Shown one piece after another: positions 24,810 to 35,576 of a stretch of DNA of 64,000 bases. The DNA comes from Nannobrachium achirus (taxonomy: Eukaryota > Chordata > Actinopteri > Myctophiformes > Myctophidae), in NCBI GenBank assembly GCA_963921795.1, contig OY997642.1, positions 63,660,002-63,724,001 on the forward strand. Reading direction: 5' to 3'. Both the position numbers and the translations under genes were made by a program. Below the pieces are notes generated by a model. That model searched no databases and had not been told where the DNA came from. It was given only the letters and a program-made list of their open reading frames with translations. Each line of letters starts with the position of its first letter. The first letter of the stretch is position 1.

Positions 24810-25623
24810 TGTTGTATCTTGCCCTGCTCCAACCTCAACCCATATTATCTGAGTCCAAAGGTCAGAGGTCAGATGTGGTTTCTCCATCCGACTCTGGTTG
24901 AAGCTTCCATCCTGTAGTAGTAGTCTTTATTTCGGTACAATAAAAGGAAAAATAAAAATACAATACAATGTAGTCCACATGATAACAGTGGCACGGAAAA
25001 GGAATAGGCAGAAGCCGAGGCTTACTGAGCCTACCCTTTTTGAAGAGTAAAGTCTTTTTTTTTTAAATAGTCTGTCCTAACACACACCACCACCTGATGG
25101 AGATGCAACAGCAGCCTTCACCCTCTCTTGTGGTGGATGTGAATGTAAAGAATTGTATATAGGTATATAAATTCTCAGGTATAAATTGCATCGGTGGATA
25201 TAAAGAACATCTGCTGGTCATCATGGTTTAATACATATTCATGTATTGATGGTCAGTAAGGTAAGGATATTAACACATTTGTGCAGATACAATAAGTGTT
25301 GATTTAGATGATTTTATTTGATTGTAGCAACATTGTAACTGTAACACACAATGCATAAGCAGCAGATACATTGTATTAAAGTGTTTGTAGTGAAACACTC
25401 ATCTTTTAAAGAAAACAACAAAAGAAATGGTCACGTTGTCACCAACTGGGAACAACTATGAAGAGAACAAAGCTGAGAGAGAAAGAGAAATATGGAGTAC
25501 TGGACAAATACTCTATTCAACAAAATATACTTAAATACAGTATGGACACCTTACTCTACTCAACTAAATATACTTTAGTACAGTACTCAAGTAGAGGACT
25601 CGAGTAGAGGAGCCTATCAATTT
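24810..25623. other. No gene; repeat fragments
   Basis: Includes an AGTAC-type MITE piece at about 25,490-25,610. No exon was recognised. Confidence 0.45.
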
Positions 25624-28600
25624 TTGTAATTTTGGAATGATAATTGTTGGAGACATGTATATCTTCATTCTTGGGGTTCTCACAATGCCAGAAAAACATG
25701 TCTTCAATTTTTCTTTTTGGGTTTAGCACATGTAATTAGCATAATTAGCCAATTAATTGCCAAAAACAGTAAATGGCAATAACTTTGCTTCTGGGTAACT
25801 TATAAAGGTGATCTAAGAGTCTAAGTCCATGTTTGTGAGGTCCAGAAACTCATCTGTTACCATTGTGAAGTCATACAACCTTTCCTAATTAGCATAATTA
25901 GCATACATTACGCAAAAACTAGGTGAAAATAAGCAAATTGCTGCATTTCTTTGTTTTAGTCAACTTTGAAAGCTTCTCACAGACTCTAAGATGTATGTTT
26001 ACAAGTCCAGGAATTATTATTATCCTATACATGAATCATGCAACCTTTTGTCTGTGTAATTATTATGTAATAATCACACCAAAACCAGAAATAGCTATAT
26101 TTCTTTATATATCCCTCATACTGTATAAAATAAAGAACAATATGAGAAATGGTCACAGAATTATCAGATTGTTTATACTAATATGTACAGAAAGTTCTGT
26201 AAACACATTTAAATAGAAGGGTCTCCATCTTCGTCGTCATCATCGTCAATCCCCAACAGTTGTGCCTTGCTTACATTACAACACACCTCTTCATCTTCCC
26301 CACACATGCACATCTCGGAGCAGTTCAAATTTTGAGATCGACAAGAACAATGTGACATGCACTGGGATTTCTTGCAGCCACATTTGATCAGTTGAGTAAT
26401 GGTGGCTGGAGCTGGGCGATCCCGTGTTGTGACTGGCACCAGATGATCTCCCTCAGCCTCCCATCCATATTCAGTTGCTGGTGGCATCTGTGGGTTAGGT
26501 ATGTGGTCCTGATACCATACCATTGCCTGGTAATGGGCACGGGCAATGGCTTGATGTAATGCTCTTTGTGTAGGTGGCAGCTTCTCTGCTTATAATTGTT
26601 TCTTTGTGAATAACCTCCACCTGAGTTCACCAACATCCACAAGATTTGTACCGGGCTCGTACAGCTGGCAAACAAATGCTTCAATCTTTTTTTCTGTGTC
26701 AGAACTGAGCTTTTTTGAAGTACCTAGAGTAGCAAATGCAGATACCACCTCCACAGGACACCGGTTTAGGGCTTGCCAACAGGTTAACTTTCCCTTTCCA
26801 GCAAAATGGCCTGTCTTGTCAGCTCCAGTGAAGGCATGGAACCCTGGTAAGGCTGAAGTCCTCGTTTCACCCAGTGCCTGCACTACTGGCTCCAGTGAGA
26901 TGATACGTTTTTTGTTTCCCACACCGGTGATGAAATAGGTGTCCTTGCACAGCTGATTGTACCGTCGGATTGCAAGAACAAAGACATCAGTGTCCGGGGA
27001 CTCAATGTAGAGCTGTGTTGCCCCTCTTCAGACAGCATCCAGGCTGTGCAGGATTATCCTTGTGTCAGCCTCTTCCTGTGAGCTGTGGAGATGTTTTACA
27101 TCGATATAGTTTGAGTGGACATCTTGCCTTGACGTGATTATGAAAACGTTGGGTTTCCCCTGGAAGTGTTGGAGGGCTTTCTTAGCAAGATAGACAGTCA
27201 GCTCATCTTTGGTGTGGATACCTGACAAGAACTGTTTTTCAGACACCTTCCCTATCGGTGTGTTGTCTTCCACATGATAAGTGGTAAGGGGCTTGCCACC
27301 CTGGCGTCGCATACGCGTGGCCTCCTTCAGTGAAGATGCAATATCATAGCGGTCAAATACTACATGGGTCTCACTATGTTCTTTGGTCTTCCTGTCCAGT
27401 ATGGCTATGAAGTGGTCAGCCCACTGGGAACATATCTTGATCCATGATGGCTTTCCCATTGCCTCTACCAATGCCATTCCATCTATGACACTTACACTCT
27501 TAGATGGCAGGGGACAACTGTCAGTGGCAGCACTCTGTGGTTGCTGATCAACACCAACGTCACCAGTCCTCTTCTCATTCTGCAGCTCCTCGAGAATGGT
27601 CGAGGAGCAGTCACTGTGAAGAGAGCATGTGGTTTGGCAGTGAACTCGTGCTTGGTTTCTTTGAGGTTGATCTCTGAACGTGATCGAGCAACAATCAGCA
27701 TTCGAGCAAACAATGACCTGTCATCCTTCAATTCCACCACCTGGTCAGCGAGCTTGTGTTTCACAACTTTTCCTGCACTCTTCCACATCTTCAGTTGAAC
27801 CTTTTTCATTCTGGCCCAGACACTGACTTCATTTTTGTTAATGCGCGCTTTCACAAAAGCAACATAGTTCTGCTGGCCAATTTCGTCTTGGCTGCATACA
27901 TCTTTCCCACGTGGGGTGGCATCACAACTTTTGTGATGATATTGGGTAGGTCTTTGCCATCATTATGTTAGAGGATTCAAAGATGACTTGATCACATGCT
28001 TCAATCGAAGTACATTCTTTTCCTGCCTTGTCCAGACAGCAATGGACAAGTCATGGTGCTCCTTTTGTGTAGCTGTTTGTGTGCCAGCCATCTGGCATGC
28101 TTCTTCAGCAAGTCTACTCAGCTCTGGTGCGACCAGAGAAGAACCTTTCCCTAGCACTAGCATTCTGAGTAATGCCCACAAAGCCTCCAGTGACCTTCAT
28201 GATGCGATTGTGATGTGTCCAAGCAGCATCATTCAGGTGTTTTCAACAACTATGATTAGCTTTATCAGCTGTGATCCCTCACAGCTGAAGCACAGTTGCT
28301 AATTATGACAAGAATTAATCTATGGATATCCTAATAGAAAAAGAAACAGGTAATTTCCTACTTTCAGACTAATTAATAAATCATGTATGCAGATTATACT
28401 AATGACAAAAGGTTGCATTTACTTACATCAGGATAGGAATTTCTGGACTTGTAAACATACTCAATTAGTCAATAAGAGTCTCAGATTATCTCTCCAAAGT
28501 CAGCTAAATGTGAAAAATGAAACGATTTCCTGATTTTCAACTCGTTTTTGCATAATTTAAGCTGATTATGCTAATTATGAAAGGTTGTATGACTTCACAA

Positions 28601-28839
28601 TGGTAACATATGAATTTAAGGACCTCACAAACATGGACTTAGACTCTTAGATCACCTTTATAAGTTACCTAGAAGCAAAGTTATTGCCATTTCCCGTTTT
28701 TGGCAATTAATTGGCTAATTATGCTAATTACACATGCTAAACCCAAAAAGAAAAATTGAAGACATGTTTTTTTGGCATTGTGAGAACCCCAAGAATGAAG
28801 ATATACATGTCTCCAACAATTATCATTCCAAAATTACAA
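25624..28839 (-). mobile_element. Long-TIR DNA transposon with CXC domain, decayed (Academ-like?)
   Basis: Inverted arms of about 300 bases match closely (25,624-25,920 and 28,550-28,839). Weaker matching continues inward to about 26,070 and 28,393. The ends are TTGTAATTTTGGAATGA and its complement. Both arms contain TAATTAGCATAATTAG-type words. No clear target duplication is visible. Between the arms, several minus-strand frames form a broken transposon protein (separate entry). Element length 3,216 bp. Confidence 0.8.
26209..28181 (-). pseudogene. Transposon protein with nuclease-like motifs and C-terminal CXC cluster, broken
   Basis: Frames in gene order: 28,181-27,963, 27,854-27,492 (WARMKKVQLKMWKSAGK, DRSLFARMLIVARSR), 27,477-27,028 (FDRYD; SSQEEADTRIILHSL), 26,922-26,590 (LPGFHAFTGADKTGHFAGKG), 26,523-26,209 (KCGCKKSQC, CSC, MCMCGED, then an Asp-rich end). 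The EADTRI and TGxDxT motifs recall XPG/PIN-type nuclease sites, which are reported in Academ-type transposons. The cysteine cluster resembles the Tesmin/TSO1-like CXC motif. Family assignment is from memory and needs a profile search. At least three frame changes and stops make it inactive. The AT-rich arms contrast with the GC-richer coding core. Confidence 0.65.
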
Positions 28840-29261
28840 CCAGCAGAATCACTTGATTGGCTCCCCCACTATGGGATTTTCTTTTAATTGAAACATTCTT
28901 TTTTAATAATTCAATGAATTTTGCAGTTTTATGAAAGTTATTCTTCTGCCTATAAAACTACATGCAAAGTCACATTTTCATGATGAAATACTGTAGAGGG
29001 TTAGTCCAAATATCGCTGAAACCAATCTTAACCCAACTGGCCAAAGGGGGGAGCTATATCATTTTGAAAAAAAAAAAAATAAGATTGCAGGAAAATTCCA
29101 GAAACACTTGCTTATATTTACTCAGATTATTTTTACTCCGAGCCTCCAAAATATGGAAAAATCATTAAAATATTGTGGCACTCTGCTATTAAATCATTGT
29201 TTAATAAAAGGCACTCAGTGTGTCAAGTACATTACATGAAACTTTTAAAAAACATGACTGG
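28840..29261. other. No gene seen
   Basis: AT-rich, with an A run at about 29,068-29,080. No terminal repeats or exons. Confidence 0.5.
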
Positions 29262-29460
29262 TCAGTCATAGTGTAGTGGTTAGTGCCTATGCCTCACACA
29301 CGGGAGGTTGTGAGTTCAAACCCCATGTTGGATTGAGTTGATGTTAAAAACCTGGATGCCCATGGCATGAGCATATGTCAGACTCTTTAATGACACGTCT
29401 GATAAGGTTTTATATTAAACTGTATGGGGCTGGCGCGACTGAAGAGAAGTCTGGTTTCCC
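29262..29460 (+). repeat. tRNA-derived SINE
   Basis: A-box-like TAGTGTAGTGGTTAGTGCC (about 29,269-29,287) and B-box-like GGTTGTGAGTTCAAACCCC (29,306-29,324) at tRNA spacing, then a non-tRNA body. The 3' end was not defined. Confidence 0.65.
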
Positions 29461-29530
29461 TATAGAGGCCAGTGTTAAAATTCACAAAAGTTTATTTATC
29501 TCGTAATCTAACTCCAAAAACCTACCTTAC

Positions 29531-29606
29531 CTGCCGGAGACAATGTTCGCTTTTTTCCTTTCCTACTCTTTTCTGGCTTGGCCACTTTATCGCTGCTTGT
29601 AGCCAT
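29531..29606 (-). CDS. Candidate first coding exon, lysine-rich N-terminus
   Basis: The minus-strand ATG at 29,606 opens MATSSDKVAKPEKSRKGKKR (25 codons and one base). It ends at a consensus donor GTAAGG at 29,530-29,525. The basic stretch KSRKGKKR would fit a nuclear localisation signal. It lies 0.7 kb upstream, on the same strand, of the CXC transposon, but outside its terminal repeats. It may be that protein's exon, another transposon's, or a host gene whose other exons are not seen. Confidence 0.4.
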
Positions 29607-30654
29607 ATTTAATATTGTTACACATGTGTTATACATAATAATGTCATTGGCAATTGCAAAAGACTGAGCAGGTTCAGTTTTCGATCGACGAGTTCTGTGT
29701 CTGCGTTGTTGTTATTCTAGGTTAGAATGCATTATACATAAAAACACACGTTGCTCCTCACCCGTAAGTCGGATTTTCATTCCGAAAAAAGATCTGAGCA
29801 GCTGGTGACAACCAGCACATGCACGGAGCGCGTGCGTGGAGTGCCCGACGCAAAAGTAGGTATTAGCTCATTTTGTTAGCATGGTTGTATGAGTGTTACT
29901 ATGGTGGAATTTAGCGTCACCCAGGGTACTGAAAGGAATGGACAGAACGGATAGATGTGTAAACAGCGTTTTCTTGTGGTTGTAAATAAACACTGAAATG
30001 GGCTGGCATTGATTGTGTTAATGGAGAAATTCTGTGAAAAAACTACTTCTACTACCTTTAAAAATAAGTTTTTAGAAACTTCCATACAAGACCGCGTTAT
30101 TCAATCATTAATCTGCTTTTTTTTTAACTCGCTTGAAAATTCATTTTTCACTACGTGCCAATAGCATGTAATGCCTAGAGGGGGTTTTAACCCCCCACTG
30201 GTGAAGGCTTAGCCCCCCCTAAGCCTCCCCTCCCCACAAATCCAATTGTGATGAAAAAATATTTAAGGAATAAATACATAAAATATATTTGAATATGTGA
30301 AAGACAATTGGCTGACTTTTACGTAAACCATACTATGAAATCATACTTTTTATGCTGGAAAGCATCTTCAGCATCACAAAAACCCTATCCGATCCCCTAC
30401 AGTCCATAGATTTGGACCTGGCATCTGCCAATGATCTGGTCTGTTAAGTTATCCATGCCCTATATTGTTTGTTGACAAAATGAATTTGCCCCTGCTCTAA
30501 AAAAAGAAAAAAAGCAGCCCCCATTAGTCACAATTCTCTGGAGCCGCCGCTGCCCTCGAAGCTTCTAAAAACACATTTTTTAAAAGTAGGGAAGAGTTTT
30601 TCGCAGAAATTCTTCTTTAATGATAGTAAACGTTTAATATCTCCCCCTGGGATG
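29607..30654. other. No gene; possible MITE remnant at 30,170-30,560
   Basis: The part at 30,170-30,560 carries GGGGGTTTTAACCCCCC and ends near GAGCCGCCGCTG. It looks like a fish MITE end, but the opposite end was not matched. Confidence 0.35.
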
Positions 30655-30700
30655 TTCATTTGGTCTAGTGGTCAAGATATTGCACTTTCGAGTAAGAGAG
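30655..30700 (+). repeat. tRNA-like half
   Basis: TTTGGTCTAGTGGTCAAGAT resembles a tRNA D-arm/A-box. No B-box follows, so only a fragment is claimed. Confidence 0.3.
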
Positions 30701-31079
30701 TATACAAATGACATGAACTATATTTAATATAATATAATTTAATTTGCAATGGCTTGCATCGGTGGAAAAACTAAATTAGACTCAAAACATTATACTGAAA
30801 TCATACACCATGAAAAAAAGACAACAGGTTGCATGCCATGACTTTAATGTGAGGTTCACATACAGGCCTCAATCAACCACATGAAGAGGCATTGTCTTGC
30901 ATTATTAATAAGGATGATGATATTCTGGGTGATTCCTCCGAGTGTTTTTACTCAAGGAGCTGTGGAAGAAGCACATGAACACATTATTACACACCAAATG
31001 ACTAATAATTGACTAAATTATTGAACATTTGCTATTGCTGTCATTGAAGAGAGCATACTGTGATAATGGCATTGCTCGT

Positions 31080-31181
<102 letters not shown>

Positions 31182-31249
31182 AGTTAGTTTGAGAAACCAG
31201 TTAGATTGGGAAAGGAGCGCTTGTTTTTGTTCACCTGGATGTGGAATAA

Positions 31250-31290
31250 GCCCATGTCTAAGTGGTAGAGCATTTGACTGCATTAGTCCC
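31250..31290 (+). repeat. tRNA-Cys-like half
   Basis: AAGTGGTAGAGCATTTGACT followed by GCA resembles the D-arm to anticodon part of tRNA-Cys(GCA). The T-arm is replaced by a repeated TGGTGAATGCTA. It is a pseudo-tRNA or SINE piece. Confidence 0.4.
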
Positions 31291-31382
31291 ACGCTGGTGA
31301 ATGCTAACCTGGTGAATGCTACTATGCCTAAATCCAAACCTAATCATTCTCTTGTTTATTTTCTAAAATAATAATGTATCAA

Positions 31383-31612
31383 ATTACCATCCTCAGCCAC
31401 GGAGGCACCGCTTCGTGCACCGTCTCCGGTGTTGGCTCCTGCTCCGACTCCGGCACCGACGGCGGCACGAACGCCTGCGATGGCGCCCAGGCGCGGCTCT
31501 GCGGTGCCGGCGGTGGCCAGGCCTGCATCTCCAATGGACCTTGATGCACCAAGGACGATGACTGCATCCTGACATCTTCACCAGGCGAGACACATTGCAC
31601 ATGTTTGACCTG
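31383..31612 (-). CDS. GC-rich open block, possible exon, unproven
   Basis: On the minus strand an acceptor TTTTGCAG is followed by about 75 open codons (HVQCVSPGEDVRMQSSS, then Pro-rich AWPPPAPQS) to a weak donor ATG|GTAATT. Because the block is GC-rich, other frames are open too, including a Cys/Arg-rich minus frame and an Ala/Pro-rich plus frame after TCCTCAG. The phase does not fit the first exon at 34,685 without an in-frame stop, so I do not join them. No family was recognised. Confidence 0.3.
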
Positions 31613-31688
31613 CAAAACCTAACAGGGAGGAGAGAGAAGCCTTCAGAACATATCCTGTGTGTGTGTGTGTGGGGGGGGGGGTGTACAT

Positions 31689-32074
31689 TAGGGGTGGGAC
31701 GATTCACTTCTCTCCCGATTCGATTCGTTTTCGATACCTAGGGTGACGAGTCAATTTATATCATGAACAGACAATCTGTTTGATACCTGTCATAGAGGGG
31801 AGGGGGAGGGAGGAATGTGTTTGTGTCCACAGCCTACAGCCCTGATTGGCTAACCCTTTCTGGTGGCTGGTGGAAATGGATTCTCAATCGTGAGGGGCCA
31901 GATCACACTACACTACCACTACCGCCAGGGGGTGGTGTTGTGCGGTCTGGTTTATTAACCAGGCTAGGTTGTCGTAGGACATTCAATTCTGAATGTACAA
32001 ATCACAATTTATTTTATTCGTGGCATAAAAGAATTGCGATAGTTGAGTGAATCGTGAATTCTGCCTCTCCCCTG
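31689..32074. mobile_element. hAT-type MITE, TAGGGGTGGGACGATTC end
   Basis: Perfect 8-bp duplication GTGTACAT (31,681-31,688 and 32,075-32,082). The left end TAGGGGTGGGACGATTC is only loosely mirrored at the right end (GAATCGTGAATTC ... CTCCCCTG). Length 386 bp. Confidence 0.8.
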
Positions 32075-32279
32075 GTGTACATGTGTGCGTGGTTTTCTAA
32101 CCCATACTTAAGCTCACGTTGAATAAATCGACCACAGAACTGCCGGACGGATCCACCGTTGAAAAACATAGATGAAGTGACCTCCACTCTGGAACTTCTG
32201 TCTCCTGCAGAGGGGAAGCAGCTATAGTGAAACATGATGTTTCATGATGATGATGATGGGATGTTTCAAATATCCCATC

Positions 32280-32400
32280 TAGGGATGGAGCTCCAAACAA
32301 GGGTAGCTCGATAACCTGATAACACATTGATTGAGTACCTGGTGGTATCAATAAACGTTGGGCTTATCAAGCTTGTTATCAAGCATAAAACACATTTTCC
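32280..32400. mobile_element. End of a TAGGGATGGAGC hAT MITE
   Basis: TAGGGATGGAGCTCCAAACA matches the reversed right end of the complete element at 20,890-21,350. The other end is missing. The tandem duplication breakpoint (32,312) falls inside it. Confidence 0.75.
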
Positions 32401-32504
32401 CATAGGTTTATGCCTCTGTTCCACACGCAACAGTGTTTCCAATTATGTGTAATTTATTATAAAAAAAGGAACAGCTGTGTAATAAGTGGGATAACGTCTA
32501 GCTC

Positions 32505-32627
32505 AGCGGTCGTTATAAAGAAAAAAAAATCCCTTCAGGCTGATAACCCCCATCTGCTTCGCATTGAGGGGTTATCAGCCAGTCGAGACTTTTATTTCTC
32601 GATAACGACCGTTGAGCCAGACGGTAT
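32505..32627. repeat. Long hairpin with CTGATAACCCC stem
   Basis: GGTCGTTAT... and GGCTGATAACCCC pair with GGGGTTATCAGCC ... ATAACGACCG around TGCTTCGCA. The copy B partner is at about 36,115-36,237. The frame across it is a shadow. Confidence 0.8.
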
Positions 32628-32744
32628 CCCTTACTTATCTTCAAGCTGACAATACAGAGTTTCTTACTTAATGCATTTCAATGACAATTTCCGTCCAGCA
32701 CACACCGTTGTTGTAGCTATTGGATCCATGCAAGCATACAAGCA

Positions 32745-32759
32745 CGCACACGCACACGC

Positions 32760-32830
<71 letters not shown>
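32745..32830. repeat. (CACACG)n(CA)n microsatellite
   Basis: CA run in copy A, longer than its copy B partner at about 36,353-36,422. Confidence 0.95.
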
Positions 32831-32831
<1 letters not shown>

Positions 32832-32940
32832 TCCATAAGCTGCGCAGAAGTGCCAATAATCAGATAACCAACACCATTGAGTGTAATATTGCAATTATAC
32901 ACCTGTTGACCTTAAAATAAAAAAAAACATGTCAACTTAA

Positions 32941-33553
32941 CCCTTAAGTGCTGTTCGGGTCATTTTGACCCGTTTTACATTTTCATTTGAAAAAAAAAGG
33001 TAGAAGTTAAAAATGTTTCCACCTGAAACTCACTGGCCTTAAAGATTCTTCTGAGATGAACATGTAAAAAAAATATTTTTGCACTACACCCATGCTACAC
33101 CCCCCTCATATTTTTGGAACCTTAAGTGCTGTTCGGGTCATTTTGACCCGGAAGCACAGAAATACACAGTATTATGCCAAAACACAGACACACAGTCACC
33201 CCCACTTCTAACATCCCCCTTCCGAAGCCCCATTCCGAACCCTCCCCCCCTTCCTATAAGCATGAGCAATATTGCCCAGTATTAAATGAAGTCGTTTTTT
33301 TTACATGGATTTCAGCTAAATCAGTAAAAACGCCTAGCTCTTTCAGTGTTTAATGTGATATAGCAAAGCAGAAATGCAAACATTTACCAAATATATCATA
33401 TGAATTGTTTGGTATTGAGTCAAAGTCAATGTATCATGATGATTTGTTAAGTTAAAATTTATATTAGTGTTGTTTTTTTTAAACCAAATATCCACCGGGT
33501 CAAAATGACCCGAACAGAACGAAGGTGTAGTGAATCTGAACAGAACTTAAGGG
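32941..33553. mobile_element. piggyBac-type MITE (TTAA target)
   Basis: Flanked by TTAA at 32,937-32,940 and 33,554-33,557. Ends CCCTTAAGTGCTGTTCGGG and AGAACTTAAGGG, with the palindrome CGGGTCATTTTGACCCG just inside the left end and CGGGTCAAAATGACCCG near the right. Copy B of the surrounding duplication has one TTAA (36,530-36,533) and no insert. A second internal copy of the end (CTTAAGTGCTGTTCGGGTC) lies at about 33,121. Confidence 0.9.
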
Positions 33554-33595
33554 TTAATTGTGTTGTAATCAAGATATTCGATAGAAATGTGTAAT

Positions 33596-33781
33596 GCCTC
33601 ATTCACAAACAGAAAAGCCAAGCAAATGGTTTTCTTGATAATTCAATGTATTCTCTATGTAAACCAGCTTTTAAAATGTCCAAGCTGGAAAAGCTGGACA
33701 TTTTTAAAGCTGGTTTGCATAGAGAATTATATTGAATTACCAAGCAAACCATTAGCTTGGCTTCTCTCAGTGTGAATGCAA
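33596..33781. repeat. Long hairpin, about 185 bases
   Basis: Arms such as AAGCCAAGCAAATGG / CCATTAGCTTGGCTT and AAACCAGCTTTTAAAATGTCC / its complement fold around AAGCTGGAAAAGCTGG. The two 60-73-codon frames on opposite strands are consequences of the symmetry. Partner in copy B at 36,572-36,757. Confidence 0.85.
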
Positions 33782-33789
33782 CATAACTT

Positions 33790-34470
33790 ATGCCACATGT
33801 AGCTACTATGTCCCTGAACTTCACATGAAAACTGCTAGCCTAGCCGCTATAGCATAGCTTTGGTCGGGAGAGCGAGCGATTCAGCTCTTTTGCGACCAGC
33901 ACAGCTGATTTCTTTGTTTGATGAGACCTGTGCGGCAGTGCTCATTATTCGCATGGGTAAAAGCTATTTCAACCAATCAGATTGCTTCGTCGGAACTCTG
34001 TTGTATAATTAAGCAATATTACACAAGAGGGTGTGGGTTATCGTGATTATTGGAACGCCCGCGTTGCCGCAGGCATGAGCCGAAGGCGAGTGCCTGTAGG
34101 CAGTGCAGAGGTTACAATAATCACATAACCCACACCGTTGTGTAATATTGTGATTATATTCAACCGTTGCCATAAAAAGAAAAAACAAAACGTGACAACT
34201 TCATTTGATTGTAATTAAGATATATTTGATAGAAATATATATATATATTTTTTGAATGCCACATTTGTCATTTAGCTACTATGTCCCTGAACTTCACATG
34301 AAAACTGCTAGCATAGTGTTGGGAGAGGGAGCGCTTCAGCTCTTTTTCGACCAGCGCAGCTGATTTCTTTGTTTGATTAGACCCGTGTGGTAGTGCTCAT
34401 TATTCGCACGGGTAGAGAGCTAACCAATCAGATTGCTTTGTCGGAACAAACTGTTGTATACTATCCAGTA
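33790..34470. repeat. Direct repeat pair flanking a hairpin
   Basis: Sequence from GCTACTATGTCCCTGAAC to CAACCAATCAGATTGCTTC occurs twice (about 33,799-33,992 and 34,276-34,440). Between them is a hairpin whose arms read CAATATTACACAA...GTGTGGGTTAT and ATAACCCACAC...TTGTGTAATATTG (about 34,012-34,150). Confidence 0.75.
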
Positions 34471-34684
34471 TTCAACCTGTTAAGTATTAATGTGTACTTA
34501 CCATCACATGAAATTAAGATAACTTTTTAGATCAATATGGAGATCACACACCTCAAGATAATGCCTCATGAAACTTGAAGAAATGAACACCATTAAATTG
34601 TATAATAATAATAATATAGGTCAGTCTGCTAAGAGTCAACTTACCAATGATAAAATATAGCTCGGTCTACTAGAGTCTACTTAC

Positions 34685-34718
34685 CAACGAGGACCAGCAG
34701 GAGTTTGAGGTTGCCCAT
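34685..34718 (-). CDS. First coding exon of a secreted protein, copy A
   Basis: The minus-strand ATG at 34,718 opens MGNLKLLLVLVG, a typical hydrophobic signal-peptide core. The exon (34 bases, phase 1) ends at a perfect donor GTAAGT (34,684-34,679). A second GTAAGT in similar context lies 40 bases further on (34,644-34,639), made by a short tandem duplication. A TATA box is 51 bases upstream. Short leader exons like this are common in pancreatic proteases and other secreted fish proteins. The downstream exons were not found, so the gene is unnamed and may be partial. Confidence 0.6.
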
Positions 34719-34768
34719 GTTGTCCGCTCAAAGCAGAACAACCGATGCACATCCTGCTATGTAAGGGG

Positions 34769-34776
34769 ATTTTATA
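34769..34776 (-). promoter_or_regulatory. TATA box of the copy A exon
   Basis: TATAAAAT on the minus strand, 51 bases before the ATG, with ATTGGTCAAA (CCAAT-like, reversed) about 14 bases further upstream. Copy B reads TTAAAAAT at this place. Confidence 0.55.
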
Positions 34777-34904
34777 AGATATTTGACCAATCTGCGAAGT
34801 AAATCGGTACCAAGAAATTTCTTCACCAATGTGTTTCTAAAGGTGTGTAATAATATGTACTAAAAGGTTGAGATTCAACTCCCGGGGGAAACCTCATAAA
34901 AAAA

Positions 34905-35287
34905 CTGATTTGTGTTTGTGTCCCATTAACTATACAGGAAAAAAAATACAAAAGATAAATCTGCTTTAAGTAGCATGTGAGGGGTCAAACTAGGGTTTTT
35001 TCATGATGCTGAATCCATTGCAAGCATTTGTTTTGCATGAAAAACATTCCTTGTGCTAAAACGGATCCACAAAATGATGTTTTAGTGATGAATCGTCAAC
35101 TTTCACCGTTTTGTAGGGGCCATTTGTAGCCCACAGAATGTTTTTGTGCAAAACAAATGCTTGCAATGGATTCAGCATCATGAAAAACCCCTAGTTTGAC
35201 CCCTCACATGCTACTTAAAGCATATTTATTTTTTTGTATTTTTTTCCTGTATAGTTAAGTTAATGGGACACAAACACAAATCAGTTT
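34905..35287. mobile_element. Foldback MITE, ACTGATTTGTGTTTGTGTCC ends
   Basis: Inverted arms of about 165 bases (ACTGATTTGTGTTTGTGTCC; CATGATGCTGAATCCATTGC) around a loop containing TGATGAATCGTCAACTTTC. No target duplication was resolved. Partner in copy B at about 37,877-38,260. Confidence 0.75.
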
Positions 35288-35451
35288 TTGAGCGGTGGTA
35301 GACCGCTCCATAGCATGGCCGTGTGTGTATCCGTATATGTATCCGTGTATCCGTGTATGTATGTATGTATGTATGTGTGTATGTAGCCTGAACTACCACT
35401 CAGTGACCAGAGAGGGTGCTCTTGAGTCTAGTCTGAGCATCAACTGCAATA

Positions 35452-35452
35452 T

Positions 35453-35492
<40 letters not shown>

Positions 35493-35507
35493 GCACACAC
35501 ACACGCA

Positions 35508-35575
<68 letters not shown>
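35452..35575. repeat. (CT)n(CA)n microsatellite
   Basis: CT run then CA run. Partner in copy B at 38,428-38,538. Frames here are artefacts. Confidence 0.95.

Positions 35576-35576
<1 letters not shown>

Noticed and set aside
33587..33824. Overlapping frames on both strands, repeated at 36,563-36,800
   Set aside because: They arise from a perfect hairpin; neither has a domain.
31383..34718. Joining the 34.7-kb signal exon to the GC-rich block at 31.4 kb as one gene
   Set aside because: Exon phase 1 with either visible acceptor leads to a stop after about ten codons.
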